From positions 35,782 to 96,537 of the forward strand of contig PBBV01000015.1 of the NCBI GenBank assembly GCA_002717835.1: DNA of 60,756 nt, read 5' to 3'. The stretch comes from Methanobacteriota archaeon (GTDB taxonomy: Archaea; Thermoplasmatota; Poseidoniia; Poseidoniales; Thalassarchaeaceae). How positions within the stretch are numbered: position 1 is the first letter of the stretch; every line of letters begins with the position of its first letter. Below the pieces are notes generated by a model. The model worked only from the letters and a program-made list of their open reading frames with translations. It searched no databases and was not told the DNA's origin. Below are positions 34,607-43,021 of the stretch, in pieces. The position numbers and the translations under genes were made by a program.

Positions 34607-35965
34607 TTAGAATTGGTTGAAATTCAACACCCTACCAACAGATCCGGGTTCGGCCACAGATACTCCTCTTAGAGAACCGCCGACTTCTCGCCTGTGAACT
34701 ATTTTCCCATCTACGATAGTGTATATCGGCCACCCCGTCAGTTCTCTACCCGCATAGGGCGTCCATCCTACCCTCGTCCAAGTATCTTCATCTGAGATAG
34801 TACGGTGTGTTTCCAGATCAACCAGTGTCAAATCAGCATCGTATCCTTCTACAAGCGACCCCTTCTTCTCGATTCCATAGACATTCGCTGGCCCTTCACA
34901 CATCCAGTTAACCACGTCCGTCACACTACATTTCCCACCCACTGCATGAGTGAGCATCACAGGTAACGATGTTTCGACTCCGGGCATCCCAGCCGGAGCT
35001 CTGGGAAAACCAGCCGCCTTGGCCTCCAAAGTATGCGGGGCATGATCTGTCACGATGCAATCTATGGTGCCGTCTTTCAGTCGCTTCCAGAGGGTCTCTT
35101 TATCTTCGGTGTACCTGATTGGAGGATTCATAAGGGCTCTCACGCCTAATTTCTCGACATCGTCTTGGTCAAAGGTTAGGTGTTGGGTACAAACTTCAGT
35201 TGTAATTAAATCACCTTTTTTCCCTGCCAACCAATCTGCTTCTTTGGCGCTGGTGAGATGTACAATGTGTAGTCGATGATCGTAATCGCGCGCTAAACCA
35301 GCCGCGCGCTTGGTGGCTAGGAAAGCGCATTCCACGTCTCGGCATTCGGCATGAGCCGCGATGTCGGTGCGATGTGAGTACTCGCTTATTCGGGTTCGAA
35401 GTCTATCCTCGTCTTCTGCATGGGTTGCGATGACACCCCCTGTATTGGAGAAAATATTTTCCAGATCCTTCTGCTCATGAACAAGCAGATCACCTGTACT
35501 ACTGCCCATGAAAACTTTGATTCCACAAACACCAACCATATTTTCTACGTCCTGCAAATCAGTTAAATTCTCCTTTGTCGCACCGACAAAGAAACCATGG
35601 TGAGTCACAGTTTTCTTGTCAGCCAGGGCAATTTTTGCATCAAGTGTTGCTCTATTAGTGGCATTAGGTATGTTATTTGGCATATCCAAGAATGAAGTTA
35701 CACCACCGGCAGCCGCAGCTCGACTTCCACTCTGAAGATCTTCTTTTTCCGGCTGACCGGGCTCCCTGAAGTGCACATGAGGATCAATAACGCCCGGGAG
35801 GAGGTGTAACCCCGTGGCATCAATTGTATACTCGCCATCCTTTGGCTCTAGACCACCACCCGGAGCAATAGTGGCGATCGAACCGTCAGTAACCCGGAGG
35901 TCCCCATTGGTCACACCATTAGGTAACACTAAATTGGCGTTTAGAATTAATATATGGCCGGTCAT
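34607..35965 (-). CDS. pyrC: Dihydroorotase (class I)
   Basis: Third step of de novo pyrimidine synthesis: carbamoyl-aspartate to dihydroorotate. Metal-binding GVIDPHVHFREPGQ is near residue 60 and the lysine-bearing GIKVFMGSSTG near 145-155. IATHAEDEDRL, LHIVHLTSAKEA and the substrate-binding IVTDHAPHTLEAK near 305-317 are also present. The length of 452 residues matches class I enzymes; allantoinase is a close alternative, but HFREPGQ and the archaeal setting favour dihydroorotase. The ATG at 35965 is preferred over an upstream TTG at 35977. Its 5' end faces the initiator tRNA gene about 110 bases away. Confidence 0.92.
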   Translation of the reverse strand: MTGHILILNANLVLPNGVTNGDLRVTDGSIATIAPGGGLEPKDGEYTIDATGLHLLPGVIDPHVHFREPGQPEKEDLQSGSRAAAAGGVTSFLDMPNNIPNATNRATLDAKIALADKKTVTHHGFFVGATKENLTDLQDVENMVGVCGIKVFMGSSTGDLLVHEQKDLENIFSNTGGVIATHAEDEDRLRTRISEYSHRTDIAAHAECRDVECAFLATKRAAGLARDYDHRLHIVHLTSAKEADWLAGKKGDLITTEVCTQHLTFDQDDVEKLGVRALMNPPIRYTEDKETLWKRLKDGTIDCIVTDHAPHTLEAKAAGFPRAPAGMPGVETSLPVMLTHAVGGKCSVTDVVNWMCEGPANVYGIEKKGSLVEGYDADLTLVDLETHRTISDEDTWTRVGWTPYAGRELTGWPIYTIVDGKIVHRREVGGSLRGVSVAEPGSVGRVLNFNQF

Positions 35966-36044
35966 GTATGGTTCCAATATACTCGCATAGCAGTCATCAC
36001 AATACTCTTTTCATTATGGGAATAACCATGATCTCCCCGCTCGC

Positions 36045-36053
36045 TTCAAATAA
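36045..36053 (+). promoter_or_regulatory. Putative TATA box of the tRNA gene
   Basis: An A/T-rich run (TTCAAATAA) centred about 26 bases before the first base of the tRNA, the expected distance for an archaeal promoter. Confidence 0.35.
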
Positions 36054-36074
36054 GCGATGGTACAGGGCCTAAGC

Positions 36075-36152
36075 AGCGGGTTGGAGTAGTCAGGTTATCT
36101 CGTCGGGCTCATAACCCGGAGACCGGTGGTTCAAATCCACCATCCGCTACCA
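36075..36152 (+). tRNA. Initiator tRNA-Met (CAT), CCA encoded
   Basis: The cloverleaf folds by eye. The acceptor stem is AGCGGGT with ATCCGCT, with discriminator A and an encoded CCA end. The T arm is GGTGG-TTCAAAT-CCACC. The anticodon loop CTCATAA has anticodon CAT. Two features mark it as the initiator rather than an elongator: three consecutive G:C pairs at the foot of the anticodon stem (GGG...CCC) and an A1:U72 first pair, as in archaeal initiator tRNAs. No intron. The surrounding gap (35966-36285) holds only this gene and its flanking A/T-rich promoter-like sequence; I see nothing else in it. Confidence 0.95.
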
Positions 36153-36256
36153 CATCCATTTCAAAGTGAACGTAATCTGAAAGTGAATATTCGATAGACT
36201 ACGGGCCATCCACATCTCAAAAAAAAGATTTTCAATAAACAAGGGCCAATGCGTGT

Positions 36257-36264
36257 TTCATATA
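36257..36264 (+). promoter_or_regulatory. Putative TATA box of radA
   Basis: TTCATATA is centred about 25 bases before the radA ATG at 36286. A start site 25 bases downstream of the box would coincide with the ATG, a leaderless arrangement. Confidence 0.45.
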
Positions 36265-36285
36265 CCCTCGCCATAGAGTTGTATC

Positions 36286-37287
36286 ATGGCGTCCAAGAAG
36301 ACAACACAGAAAATTGAGGATGAAGAGATAGTAATCGATGCTCAGGAAGAGGAAGCTGGTATCGAGGATTTACCCGGTGTCGGGCCAGCAACTGCAGAGA
36401 AACTTAGAGAAGCAGGATTCGAAGAACTCATGACTATCGCAGTTATGAGTCCTAAAGAGCTTGGAGATCAAGCGGAGTTGGGAGAAGCAGTCGCATCCAA
36501 AATAATCGCTGGAGCCAAGAAAATGGCCAACGTCGGAGGTTTCGTGAGCGGCGTCTCCCTTTTGGAGCGCCGCTCAGAAGTACAAAAATTGACATCCGGT
36601 GCAGCCGCTCTCGATGAACTCCTTGGAGGTGGCTTTGAGACCCAAGCTATTGTCGAGGTCTTCGGAGAGTTTGGTAGCGGTAAGACTCAGATAGGACACC
36701 AACTTGCTGTAAACACAATCTTGCCTATCGCTCAAGGAGGATTCGATGGAGAAGTATTCTATATCGATACGGAAGATACATTCAGGCCAGAAAGGATCGC
36801 TCAAATGGCAGAAGGAGCGGGCCTAAATCCAGATGCCGTGCTAGATAGAATACATGTCGCAAGAGCATACAATTCTGCTCACCAGATGCTACTAGTGGAT
36901 GAAATCAAGAGGATGTCCAAGAGTATCGATGTAAAGATGGTTATAGTCGATTCTTTGACGAGCCACTTCCGAGCTGAGTATGTCGGGAGAGGTATGTTAG
37001 CCCCCAGGCAACAGAAATTGAATAAACACCTCAAGGAACTCAAGCAACTTTCTGATGTGAACAACGCATTGGTACTCGTTACAAATCAGGTAATGTCGAA
37101 TCCAGGAGCAATGTGGGGAGATCCGACAAAGGCGATTGGCGGACACATTGTGGGCCATGCAAGCACCTTCAGACTTTACTTACGCAAGTCAAAAGGAGGC
37201 AGGAGAATAGCCAGACTAATCGATAGCCCCAATCTTCCAGAAGGCGAGGCCGTTTTCACTGTAACAGCAGAAGGAATTAGGGAGTAA
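36286..37287 (+). CDS. radA: DNA recombination and repair protein RadA
   Basis: The archaeal Rad51/RecA recombinase that forms filaments on single-stranded DNA and catalyses strand exchange. An acidic Lys/Glu-rich N-terminus is followed by a helix-hairpin-helix domain at about 26-80 ([18 protein letters not shown]). The ATPase core has Walker A GEFGSGKT at 127-134 and Walker B MVIVDSLT near 224. It ends with the usual C-terminal beta strands. Length 333 residues is normal; no intein. The ATG follows a TATA-like element by about 25 bases. Its stop is four bases from the stop of the convergent M3 peptidase gene. Confidence 0.98.
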   Translation: MASKKTTQKIEDEEIVIDAQEEEAGIEDLPGVGPATAEKLREAGFEELMTIAVMSPKELGDQAELGEAVASKIIAGAKKMANVGGFVSGVSLLERRSEVQKLTSGAAALDELLGGGFETQAIVEVFGEFGSGKTQIGHQLAVNTILPIAQGGFDGEVFYIDTEDTFRPERIAQMAEGAGLNPDAVLDRIHVARAYNSAHQMLLVDEIKRMSKSIDVKMVIVDSLTSHFRAEYVGRGMLAPRQQKLNKHLKELKQLSDVNNALVLVTNQVMSNPGAMWGDPTKAIGGHIVGHASTFRLYLRKSKGGRRIARLIDSPNLPEGEAVFTVTAEGIRE

Positions 37288-37291
37288 CCGG

Positions 37292-38995
37292 TCAAACGGA
37301 GAGTCCAGAGAGTGATTTTCTGACCGAATTTATCAGATTCCCAATGTGACTCTCATCGAAACTTAACTTGATATCCGCCGATTCAAAAAGATGTGGAAGC
37401 GTACGCGTATTACCGAGTTTCATGGCGGTTGCATAATCATTCAGAGCCTTCTCAGGATTTTCGAGCTGAGTCATCCAAATTTGTAAAGCCCCAAGTTGGG
37501 CTATTCCGTATTCGATGTAGTAGAAGGGCGCTCCAAATATGTGGCCTTGAGTCTGCCAGAATAGTGCTTCGTCTTCTTCAAATCCATCCCAGTTCGTCTT
37601 TGGCCCATATTTGGCTCTGAGGTCAAGCCATGTTTTCGAGCGTTCCCTGCGCGTGTGGTTTGGATTTGAGTACATCCAATGCTGAAATGCATCAATCCTG
37701 CATATCCATGCAAGAAGACCGATAATGGCCTCAAGGTGCATCTTCCTTGCACGATCCGTGGTCTCTCTCGAGTCATAGAATTCATCCCAGTAGGGTTGAG
37801 TAAGAAGTTCCATTGACATCGACGCAACCTCTGCAAATTCGATTGGATAGCTACGATCTTGTATGAGGGGTTGATGACTACAATACATCGTATGGAACGC
37901 ATGCCCAGCCTCATGAATCATGGTCTCAACATCCCCCTGCTGACCTGACGCATTCATGAAAATGAAGGGAAGTCCAGTTTTTTCCAAGTTATACTGATAT
38001 CCGCCGGGAGCCTTTCCTTTCCTGCTTTCAAGATCTAGAACTTCACCTTCGATGAGTCGATTGAACATTCCACCTAGTTCAGGAGATAGAGAATGGAAGA
38101 CTTTTGAGGTGATTGATACCAAATCACTCACTTCTTCGAACGGCTGTAGGGGAGGACGTCCGAAAATATCTGGAGAGTCCCCTGATTTTTCATTGATGTC
38201 CCAGGGTCTCAAATCATCATAATTGAAACCATTTCGACGTTCTTCATTTATACTGTGAATCAAGGGCATGCAGTGAATTTCTACGGCTTCATGAAACGAT
38301 AGGCAATCCTTCGGAGTATAATCGAACCTTTCCATAGAACGGAATGCATAATCAACATAGTTTTCAAAACCTGAATTTATGGCTATCATATGTCTTAAAC
38401 GAACCAGTTCGTCCATGATTTCAGATATCCTTTCAGAATCAATCATTCTTCTTTCTCTGATTTTCTTCCACGCTAGACGTCGGATATCGCGATCATTGGA
38501 TTCTAGGAATTTCCTCATCTGGGGCATAGTATGCTCAATGCCATCAAATTCTACTGTCATTGCACCTGTAATCTTCTGATATTCTGTAGAAAGCCTCGTG
38601 CATTCCACAGATAGGGGGATATTCTCTTCCCTGAATATTTCAATAGAGTTCCGCATACTTCTCATAATCAAATCATAACGTTCTGGGAGGCTCTCCAGGA
38701 AATCAAGATTCGCTATTTTCAGATCTATTTTATTGGAAACCTCCGACATTTTTGGACGTATATTTTCCACGAAAGACATGTAAGTGGATTGCTTTTCTTC
38801 GTTTTCAGTATCACAAGTCATCCCGATGTACAATTTCGCGCCGGCTTCAGAGACATGCTCTGCCATGTCGGATATATCTCTGAAAAGAGATTCCAAGTCG
38901 TCCGCATCTCCAATAGGACGTTCCAGAAGATTCGTTGTCACTGGCTCCAATTCAATCCATGAGGTTGCATTGAAATCATTTGGTAGGGGAAACAT
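37292..38995 (-). CDS. M3 family oligopeptidase (PepF-like)
   Basis: A cytoplasmic zinc metallopeptidase that degrades short peptides. The active site HEAGH is in MIHEAGHAFHTMYC near residue 358, followed by the downstream Glu in FAEVASMSMELL. The N-terminal half (WIELEPVTTNLLERPIGDAD and long helices) fits the oligopeptidase F fold. The length of 567 residues is typical. It pairs naturally with the secreted protease and the peptide-oriented lifestyle inferred here. It is cotranscribed (nine-base gap) downstream of a small zinc-ribbon gene, and that in turn is downstream of cgi121 and hel308. Confidence 0.94.
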   Translation of the reverse strand: MFPLPNDFNATSWIELEPVTTNLLERPIGDADDLESLFRDISDMAEHVSEAGAKLYIGMTCDTENEEKQSTYMSFVENIRPKMSEVSNKIDLKIANLDFLESLPERYDLIMRSMRNSIEIFREENIPLSVECTRLSTEYQKITGAMTVEFDGIEHTMPQMRKFLESNDRDIRRLAWKKIRERRMIDSERISEIMDELVRLRHMIAINSGFENYVDYAFRSMERFDYTPKDCLSFHEAVEIHCMPLIHSINEERRNGFNYDDLRPWDINEKSGDSPDIFGRPPLQPFEEVSDLVSITSKVFHSLSPELGGMFNRLIEGEVLDLESRKGKAPGGYQYNLEKTGLPFIFMNASGQQGDVETMIHEAGHAFHTMYCSHQPLIQDRSYPIEFAEVASMSMELLTQPYWDEFYDSRETTDRARKMHLEAIIGLLAWICRIDAFQHWMYSNPNHTRRERSKTWLDLRAKYGPKTNWDGFEEDEALFWQTQGHIFGAPFYYIEYGIAQLGALQIWMTQLENPEKALNDYATAMKLGNTRTLPHLFESADIKLSFDESHIGNLINSVRKSLSGLSV

Positions 38996-39004
38996 GTTTA
39001 TTCC

Positions 39005-39250
39005 TCAATTGCGATGAGAATAGGGTCCAATAGGAAGCGGGCCATCTTCTCTAGAATACTTCTGACGCTTCCATTTTTTTGCCGCCTCTTGGACTGCCTG
39101 TCTTATACTTTCCAAGTCTGGATGATCAGGATTCTCTTTTTCTATCCAGCAAGCGGAGCAGTACCGCACTCCAGCATGATCAACATAGTTGCTGGGAGTG
39201 CAACCGACAGCGCATACAGAGCATTTCCCATAGCCAAGGAATCTGGACAT
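39005..39250 (-). CDS. Small zinc-ribbon protein, unknown
   Basis: An 81-residue protein. Cys10-x2-Cys13 (KCSVC), a further Cys17, then Cys31-x2-Cys34 (YCSACW) form a zinc-ribbon-like site. The rest is a charged helix (QAVQEAAKKWKRQKYS) and a proline-containing end. I cannot assign a family. The tight spacing, nine bases from the M3 peptidase start and 39 from cgi121, supports a real gene in the operon. It may bind RNA or protein. Confidence 0.7.
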   Translation of the reverse strand: MSRFLGYGKCSVCAVGCTPSNYVDHAGVRYCSACWIEKENPDHPDLESIRQAVQEAAKKWKRQKYSREDGPLPIGPYSHRN

Positions 39251-39289
39251 GTATATCCCAGAACAGGCTTACCTATCAGATTGACTGAT

Positions 39290-39889
39290 TCAGTTGATGA
39301 CTGAATTTGAAAGATGTACTATGAAAGCCTCCTCGAGAGAAACAAACTCACTCTCGCGAACAGAACCCTTGATTTTCCTCAGACCACTAATTGTTGGAAT
39401 CGGTCGTTCAGGAACCAGTACGCCTCCCAGATGTCCAATCAATAGCTCAGCATCCTCGTTACGGCCGTTGTAGCATTCTCGTGAGATTTTTATTTCATGC
39501 AACGGGGAGCCCCGCGAATCTTCAGGAAGGTAGAACAGCCAAGCACGTGAATCCCCGTCTCTCAAACCTGAACGCTTGATACCTTCACTGATCTGTCTTG
39601 TTCCGCTTAAAATCCTCATGAATTCCGTTTCAGGGCTCCTAGCCAAGGTTTTCCCATGAGATTCCAATCTTCTGAGTGCCGCCCATGCCGACCAGGCGTG
39701 ATTCTCACTGGCAACGACTCCGTCGCCTATCAGACCCCACCTTTCACTGGTTCTCCATTCATGCAGAGAATCAAGAAGGTCATGGATCATAATTGGTTCT
39801 TTAAACCGAATCCCCCATACCGGAAACCATGGAACCATGTCACTCATGACAACACCAGAACGCCATTTAAAATCAAGCCTTGCCACCAT
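39290..39889 (-). CDS. cgi121: KEOPS complex subunit Cgi121
   Basis: A probable subunit of the KEOPS complex, which with Kae1, Bud32 and Pcc1 makes the threonylcarbamoyl-adenosine modification at position 37 of tRNAs; Cgi121 binds tRNA and activates Bud32. The best signature is ILSGTRQISEGIKRSGLRDG near 93-112, which resembles the family's SG.RQI..AI...G element. SENHAWSAWAALRRLE before it is the expected helix. The length of 199 residues is slightly long; an internal ATG at 39847 would drop 14 residues and leave a gap to the upstream gene. It overlaps the 3' end of hel308 by 17 bases; Cgi121 and Hel308 are neighbours in a number of archaea, as I recall. Confidence 0.75.
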   Translation of the reverse strand: MVARLDFKWRSGVVMSDMVPWFPVWGIRFKEPIMIHDLLDSLHEWRTSERWGLIGDGVVASENHAWSAWAALRRLESHGKTLARSPETEFMRILSGTRQISEGIKRSGLRDGDSRAWLFYLPEDSRGSPLHEIKISRECYNGRNEDAELLIGHLGGVLVPERPIPTISGLRKIKGSVRESEFVSLEEAFIVHLSNSVIN

Positions 39890-42431
39890 TTGCTTTAATT
39901 TTTGAAGACGCCTCTTTCCTGATTCCGGTGGCCAACTTTACACTCCAACCCTGAAGGGCAGATAACTTGTTGATATCCGAATCAGTCATTGATGCCACAT
40001 CGTTAACTGACTCCAGCGACAATTTCTCGATCATGTCCCTGGCTCTTGACCTACCAACTCCACGAATAGAAACCAGTTGTATAATGTCAGATCTACATCC
40101 ATGTCTAATTCTAATTTGCACCTCCTTGAGAAGTTCAGTCAGTGAATCAGCAATTGAAACACTATCGACAATATTCTCAGAAGACTCTGCAAGTATCCTG
40201 ATTGACGACCTCAATAACCACTCCACAGCATCTACTCGCGCTCTTATGTCGCCCGGTTGAACTCCCCAAGAAGATTCCAATTCACCGATTGATTGTTCCT
40301 CAATCCAATCTAGTAACATGGAAGTGGATTTAACTCGTTCGAGCTCTTCAGTAACGTCAATAGAAAGCAGCCTTTCACGGTCGTGAATATTCGATCTAAT
40401 CTCCATATCTTCAAGCTCACTCCGCTTAACCCATAGTTTCTGAAAATCGGGCGTGGAAATCGCTAGATGGATTAGCGAGAACGGTGTAATCTGTCCTACG
40501 TCATCGACACCTGAAAGAATGGCGCCAGCTCTGGACAGGCCATCAGATATTATCCGGCCTGAAATTGGATTGAGATACAGCCTCGCCACAGTTCTCCCAA
40601 GCCCTGTTGCCTGATACGTCATAGACAGGGATTCGGGCGAATCTGGAACAATCCTTTCAACATCACTTGCACGACTGAATCCAAAGACAGCAGGCCCTTT
40701 CCTAGGACTTATCACACGTCTTTCCAGTGTTTTTCGATGAATATTCTCAATGCTCACTAACCCGTCTGCAACTCTTGCCCAATCCGGAAGATCATCCCCC
40801 CAGTCTTCTTCCCCATCATCTGAAAACTCAATTTTAGAAATTCTTTCAGCGACTCTATTGTCTTCCCCAGCCCTATCTATCATGCCATTGTCTGCTAACC
40901 ACACGATTGATCTGTCAATTCTTGATTCCATCTCCTCTTTGTCTAGGGAATCTGCAAGAAACGTTTGAGCAAGAAACGAGCCCAATGCAAATCTGTCATT
41001 CAAACCCCCTGTTGCGATCAAGGCCAACAGATGGGTCAACAGGGCTGGGTCCTCCTCAGCAATAGACGAATTCGGGTTTGCAAGTTTGGAAACTATCGGT
41101 TCAATTTCTCCAAGTAAATACCGATCCACAATAAACTGCTCTTCATCTGAACTCTTTGCTAATATCATGCCTTCACCATGAGGGTCATACCCAGGTCTAC
41201 CAGCCCTCCCTAGCATCTGACGAACCTCGATTGCCCTGATGGGCATTGATCCCCCGGCAGAGGAATTCCATCTCCTATGGTCCCTTATTACGACCCTTCT
41301 CGAAGGCAGATTCACTCCTTGCGCTAGGGTTGGAGTGGCCACAAGTGCTGTTAAATTACCCATTCTGAACGAATCCTCTATGATTCTTCTCTGCCGAGAG
41401 GAAAGCCCTGCATGGTGAAATCCAACTCCTCTTGACACAGATTCAACCAATGCATTGCTCATAGTGGTCCCCTCGCTAGCACTGGCAATCGACTTCGAAA
41501 TAATCTCCCAATTCCCTATTTGAGATCGTATATTCTCATTTCCTTCTCTTTCCGAAATGCGCTTGATATGTTTAGATAATTCTCTAGCTTCTTTCTGAGC
41601 TGAGGCCCTTGAATTTACGAATATTAGAGTTTGCCCACCTGTCTCCATCGCATCGAGTACCAAAGCCCTGAGATTCTGATTGGGGTTGCCAGATATTTCT
41701 CTGGGCGGTGGGAGCCTCCTCTCAATCATTCCATCTATTCTGTGAATCTTCAGTTCTAATCCATTTACAGTACCAGATTGAAGTTCCACCGGACGCCATT
41801 CAGATTTTACAAGGTCGGCTTTGAGCCAATTTGCCACTGAATCTGAATTTCCGACGGTGGCGGACAAGGCTATAATCTGACATTCAGGCCGTTCATGCCT
41901 TATTCTAGCGATTATGATCTCGAGTGTAGGGCCTCTGCCAAGGTCATCAAGAAGGTGGAACTCGTCGATCACAATCGCTTCAACATTATTTAGAAAATTC
42001 GGACGATTTCGGATTAAAGAATCAAGACGCTCACTGGTACAGACAAGGACGTCCCAGTCATGTAGGGAACCCATCTCTTCCCCCCTGTCCCCAAGAGCAA
42101 GACTTGATTTGAGCCCGACTCCTTCGCAAAGTGCGTGTATTTCTTCATGTTTTTCGCTTGCCAGTGCCTTGAGAGGAACCACGTAGATACCCCTCCCGCC
42201 TTCGCTCGAAATTACCTTCTGAAGCATGCATATGTGCGCAACCAATGATTTCCCACTTGCAGTGGGAATTGACAACATCAGATTCCTGCCTGTCAGACCA
42301 TGTCTCAAAGCTAGCTCTTGCGGAGGGTAAAGAGAATCTATCCCGAGTACATTTTCAACCGACTCAGCCAGTCTGTGATCAATGTCCAGGGAGCGAACTC
42401 TGGCCTTCGAGCCAACTTCCATTATGACCAT
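39873..42431 (-). CDS. hel308: Ski2-like DNA helicase Hel308
   Basis: An ATP-dependent 3'-5' helicase acting at stalled replication forks. Motif I PTASGKS lies at 56-62, motif II DEFH near 155, LSATVGN (motif III) after it, and motif VI QMLGRAGRPGYD near 406-417. A winged helix, a ratchet domain and a C-terminal helix-hairpin-helix (LVSIRGVGRSRARDMIEKL) follow. With 852 residues it is longer than the typical 700-720. The extra length seems to lie in the region after motif VI (an acidic segment DDGEEDWGDDLPDWARV near 553-570 lies there). Starts at 42431 or 42422 are both ATG. Confidence 0.93.
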   Translation of the reverse strand: MVIMEVGSKARVRSLDIDHRLAESVENVLGIDSLYPPQELALRHGLTGRNLMLSIPTASGKSLVAHICMLQKVISSEGGRGIYVVPLKALASEKHEEIHALCEGVGLKSSLALGDRGEEMGSLHDWDVLVCTSERLDSLIRNRPNFLNNVEAIVIDEFHLLDDLGRGPTLEIIIARIRHERPECQIIALSATVGNSDSVANWLKADLVKSEWRPVELQSGTVNGLELKIHRIDGMIERRLPPPREISGNPNQNLRALVLDAMETGGQTLIFVNSRASAQKEARELSKHIKRISEREGNENIRSQIGNWEIISKSIASASEGTTMSNALVESVSRGVGFHHAGLSSRQRRIIEDSFRMGNLTALVATPTLAQGVNLPSRRVVIRDHRRWNSSAGGSMPIRAIEVRQMLGRAGRPGYDPHGEGMILAKSSDEEQFIVDRYLLGEIEPIVSKLANPNSSIAEEDPALLTHLLALIATGGLNDRFALGSFLAQTFLADSLDKEEMESRIDRSIVWLADNGMIDRAGEDNRVAERISKIEFSDDGEEDWGDDLPDWARVADGLVSIENIHRKTLERRVISPRKGPAVFGFSRASDVERIVPDSPESLSMTYQATGLGRTVARLYLNPISGRIISDGLSRAGAILSGVDDVGQITPFSLIHLAISTPDFQKLWVKRSELEDMEIRSNIHDRERLLSIDVTEELERVKSTSMLLDWIEEQSIGELESSWGVQPGDIRARVDAVEWLLRSSIRILAESSENIVDSVSIADSLTELLKEVQIRIRHGCRSDIIQLVSIRGVGRSRARDMIEKLSLESVNDVASMTDSDINKLSALQGWSVKLATGIRKEASSKIKANGGKA

Positions 42432-42484
42432 GCTTCAAGTCAGGGCGCTAAAGGATGCCGAATGTATGAGGGATATATTTCCAA

Positions 42485-42967
42485 TCAAGACCATCTGTGA
42501 AATGCTGGATGACCCTCTTTAACTGCAACAAAAAGTCCTTTCCCTTCTGCACAAAGAATTCCATCTGCCTCAAGCGTCATCTCAATTTTCATCCGATCAT
42601 CCCACTTCGATTTATCCACTGGCTTTGCCCTGATAACCAATTTTGAATTTGAGGGAGTCGGCCTTCTTAGATTAACAGTATAACTGGCAGTAACTGTACA
42701 CGGAGGTTCATCTAAACCATCTCTGTCCATGATCGCTATAGCAGCAGCCCAATTCCCGTGACAATCAAGCAGAGCCCCTATTATCCCCCCATTCACCATA
42801 CCAGGAAATGCTTGATGTTCGGGTGAAGTGTCGAATTCCATTACGAGGCCATCTTCTGAACGAAAAGACCGAATTCTCAGCCCCTTCAAGTTGGAAGGGC
42901 CACAACCAAAGCAGATGCTGCTGCTAGCATACTTTTCTTGAACTGACATCTCGCCTAAATCACTCAT
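42485..42967 (-). CDS. PaaI-type hotdog-fold thioesterase
   Basis: A 160-residue cytoplasmic acyl-CoA thioesterase of the PaaI/YigI group. SSICFGCGPSNLKGLRI near 16-32, the substrate-pocket segment FPGMVNGGIIGALLDCHGNW near 54-73 and TASYTVNLRRPTP near 92-105 give the standard hotdog pattern. The acyl substrate is unknown. It is read towards hel308 on the same strand (53-base gap) and is divergent from the aspartoacylase-family gene. An internal ATG at 42949 is an alternative start. Confidence 0.85.
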   Translation of the reverse strand: MSDLGEMSVQEKYASSSICFGCGPSNLKGLRIRSFRSEDGLVMEFDTSPEHQAFPGMVNGGIIGALLDCHGNWAAAIAIMDRDGLDEPPCTVTASYTVNLRRPTPSNSKLVIRAKPVDKSKWDDRMKIEMTLEADGILCAEGKGLFVAVKEGHPAFHRWS

Positions 42968-43021
42968 ATTTAATCACTAAAGGAATACGAATTCAATCAT
43001 TGCGGAACCAACCCACCCTCA

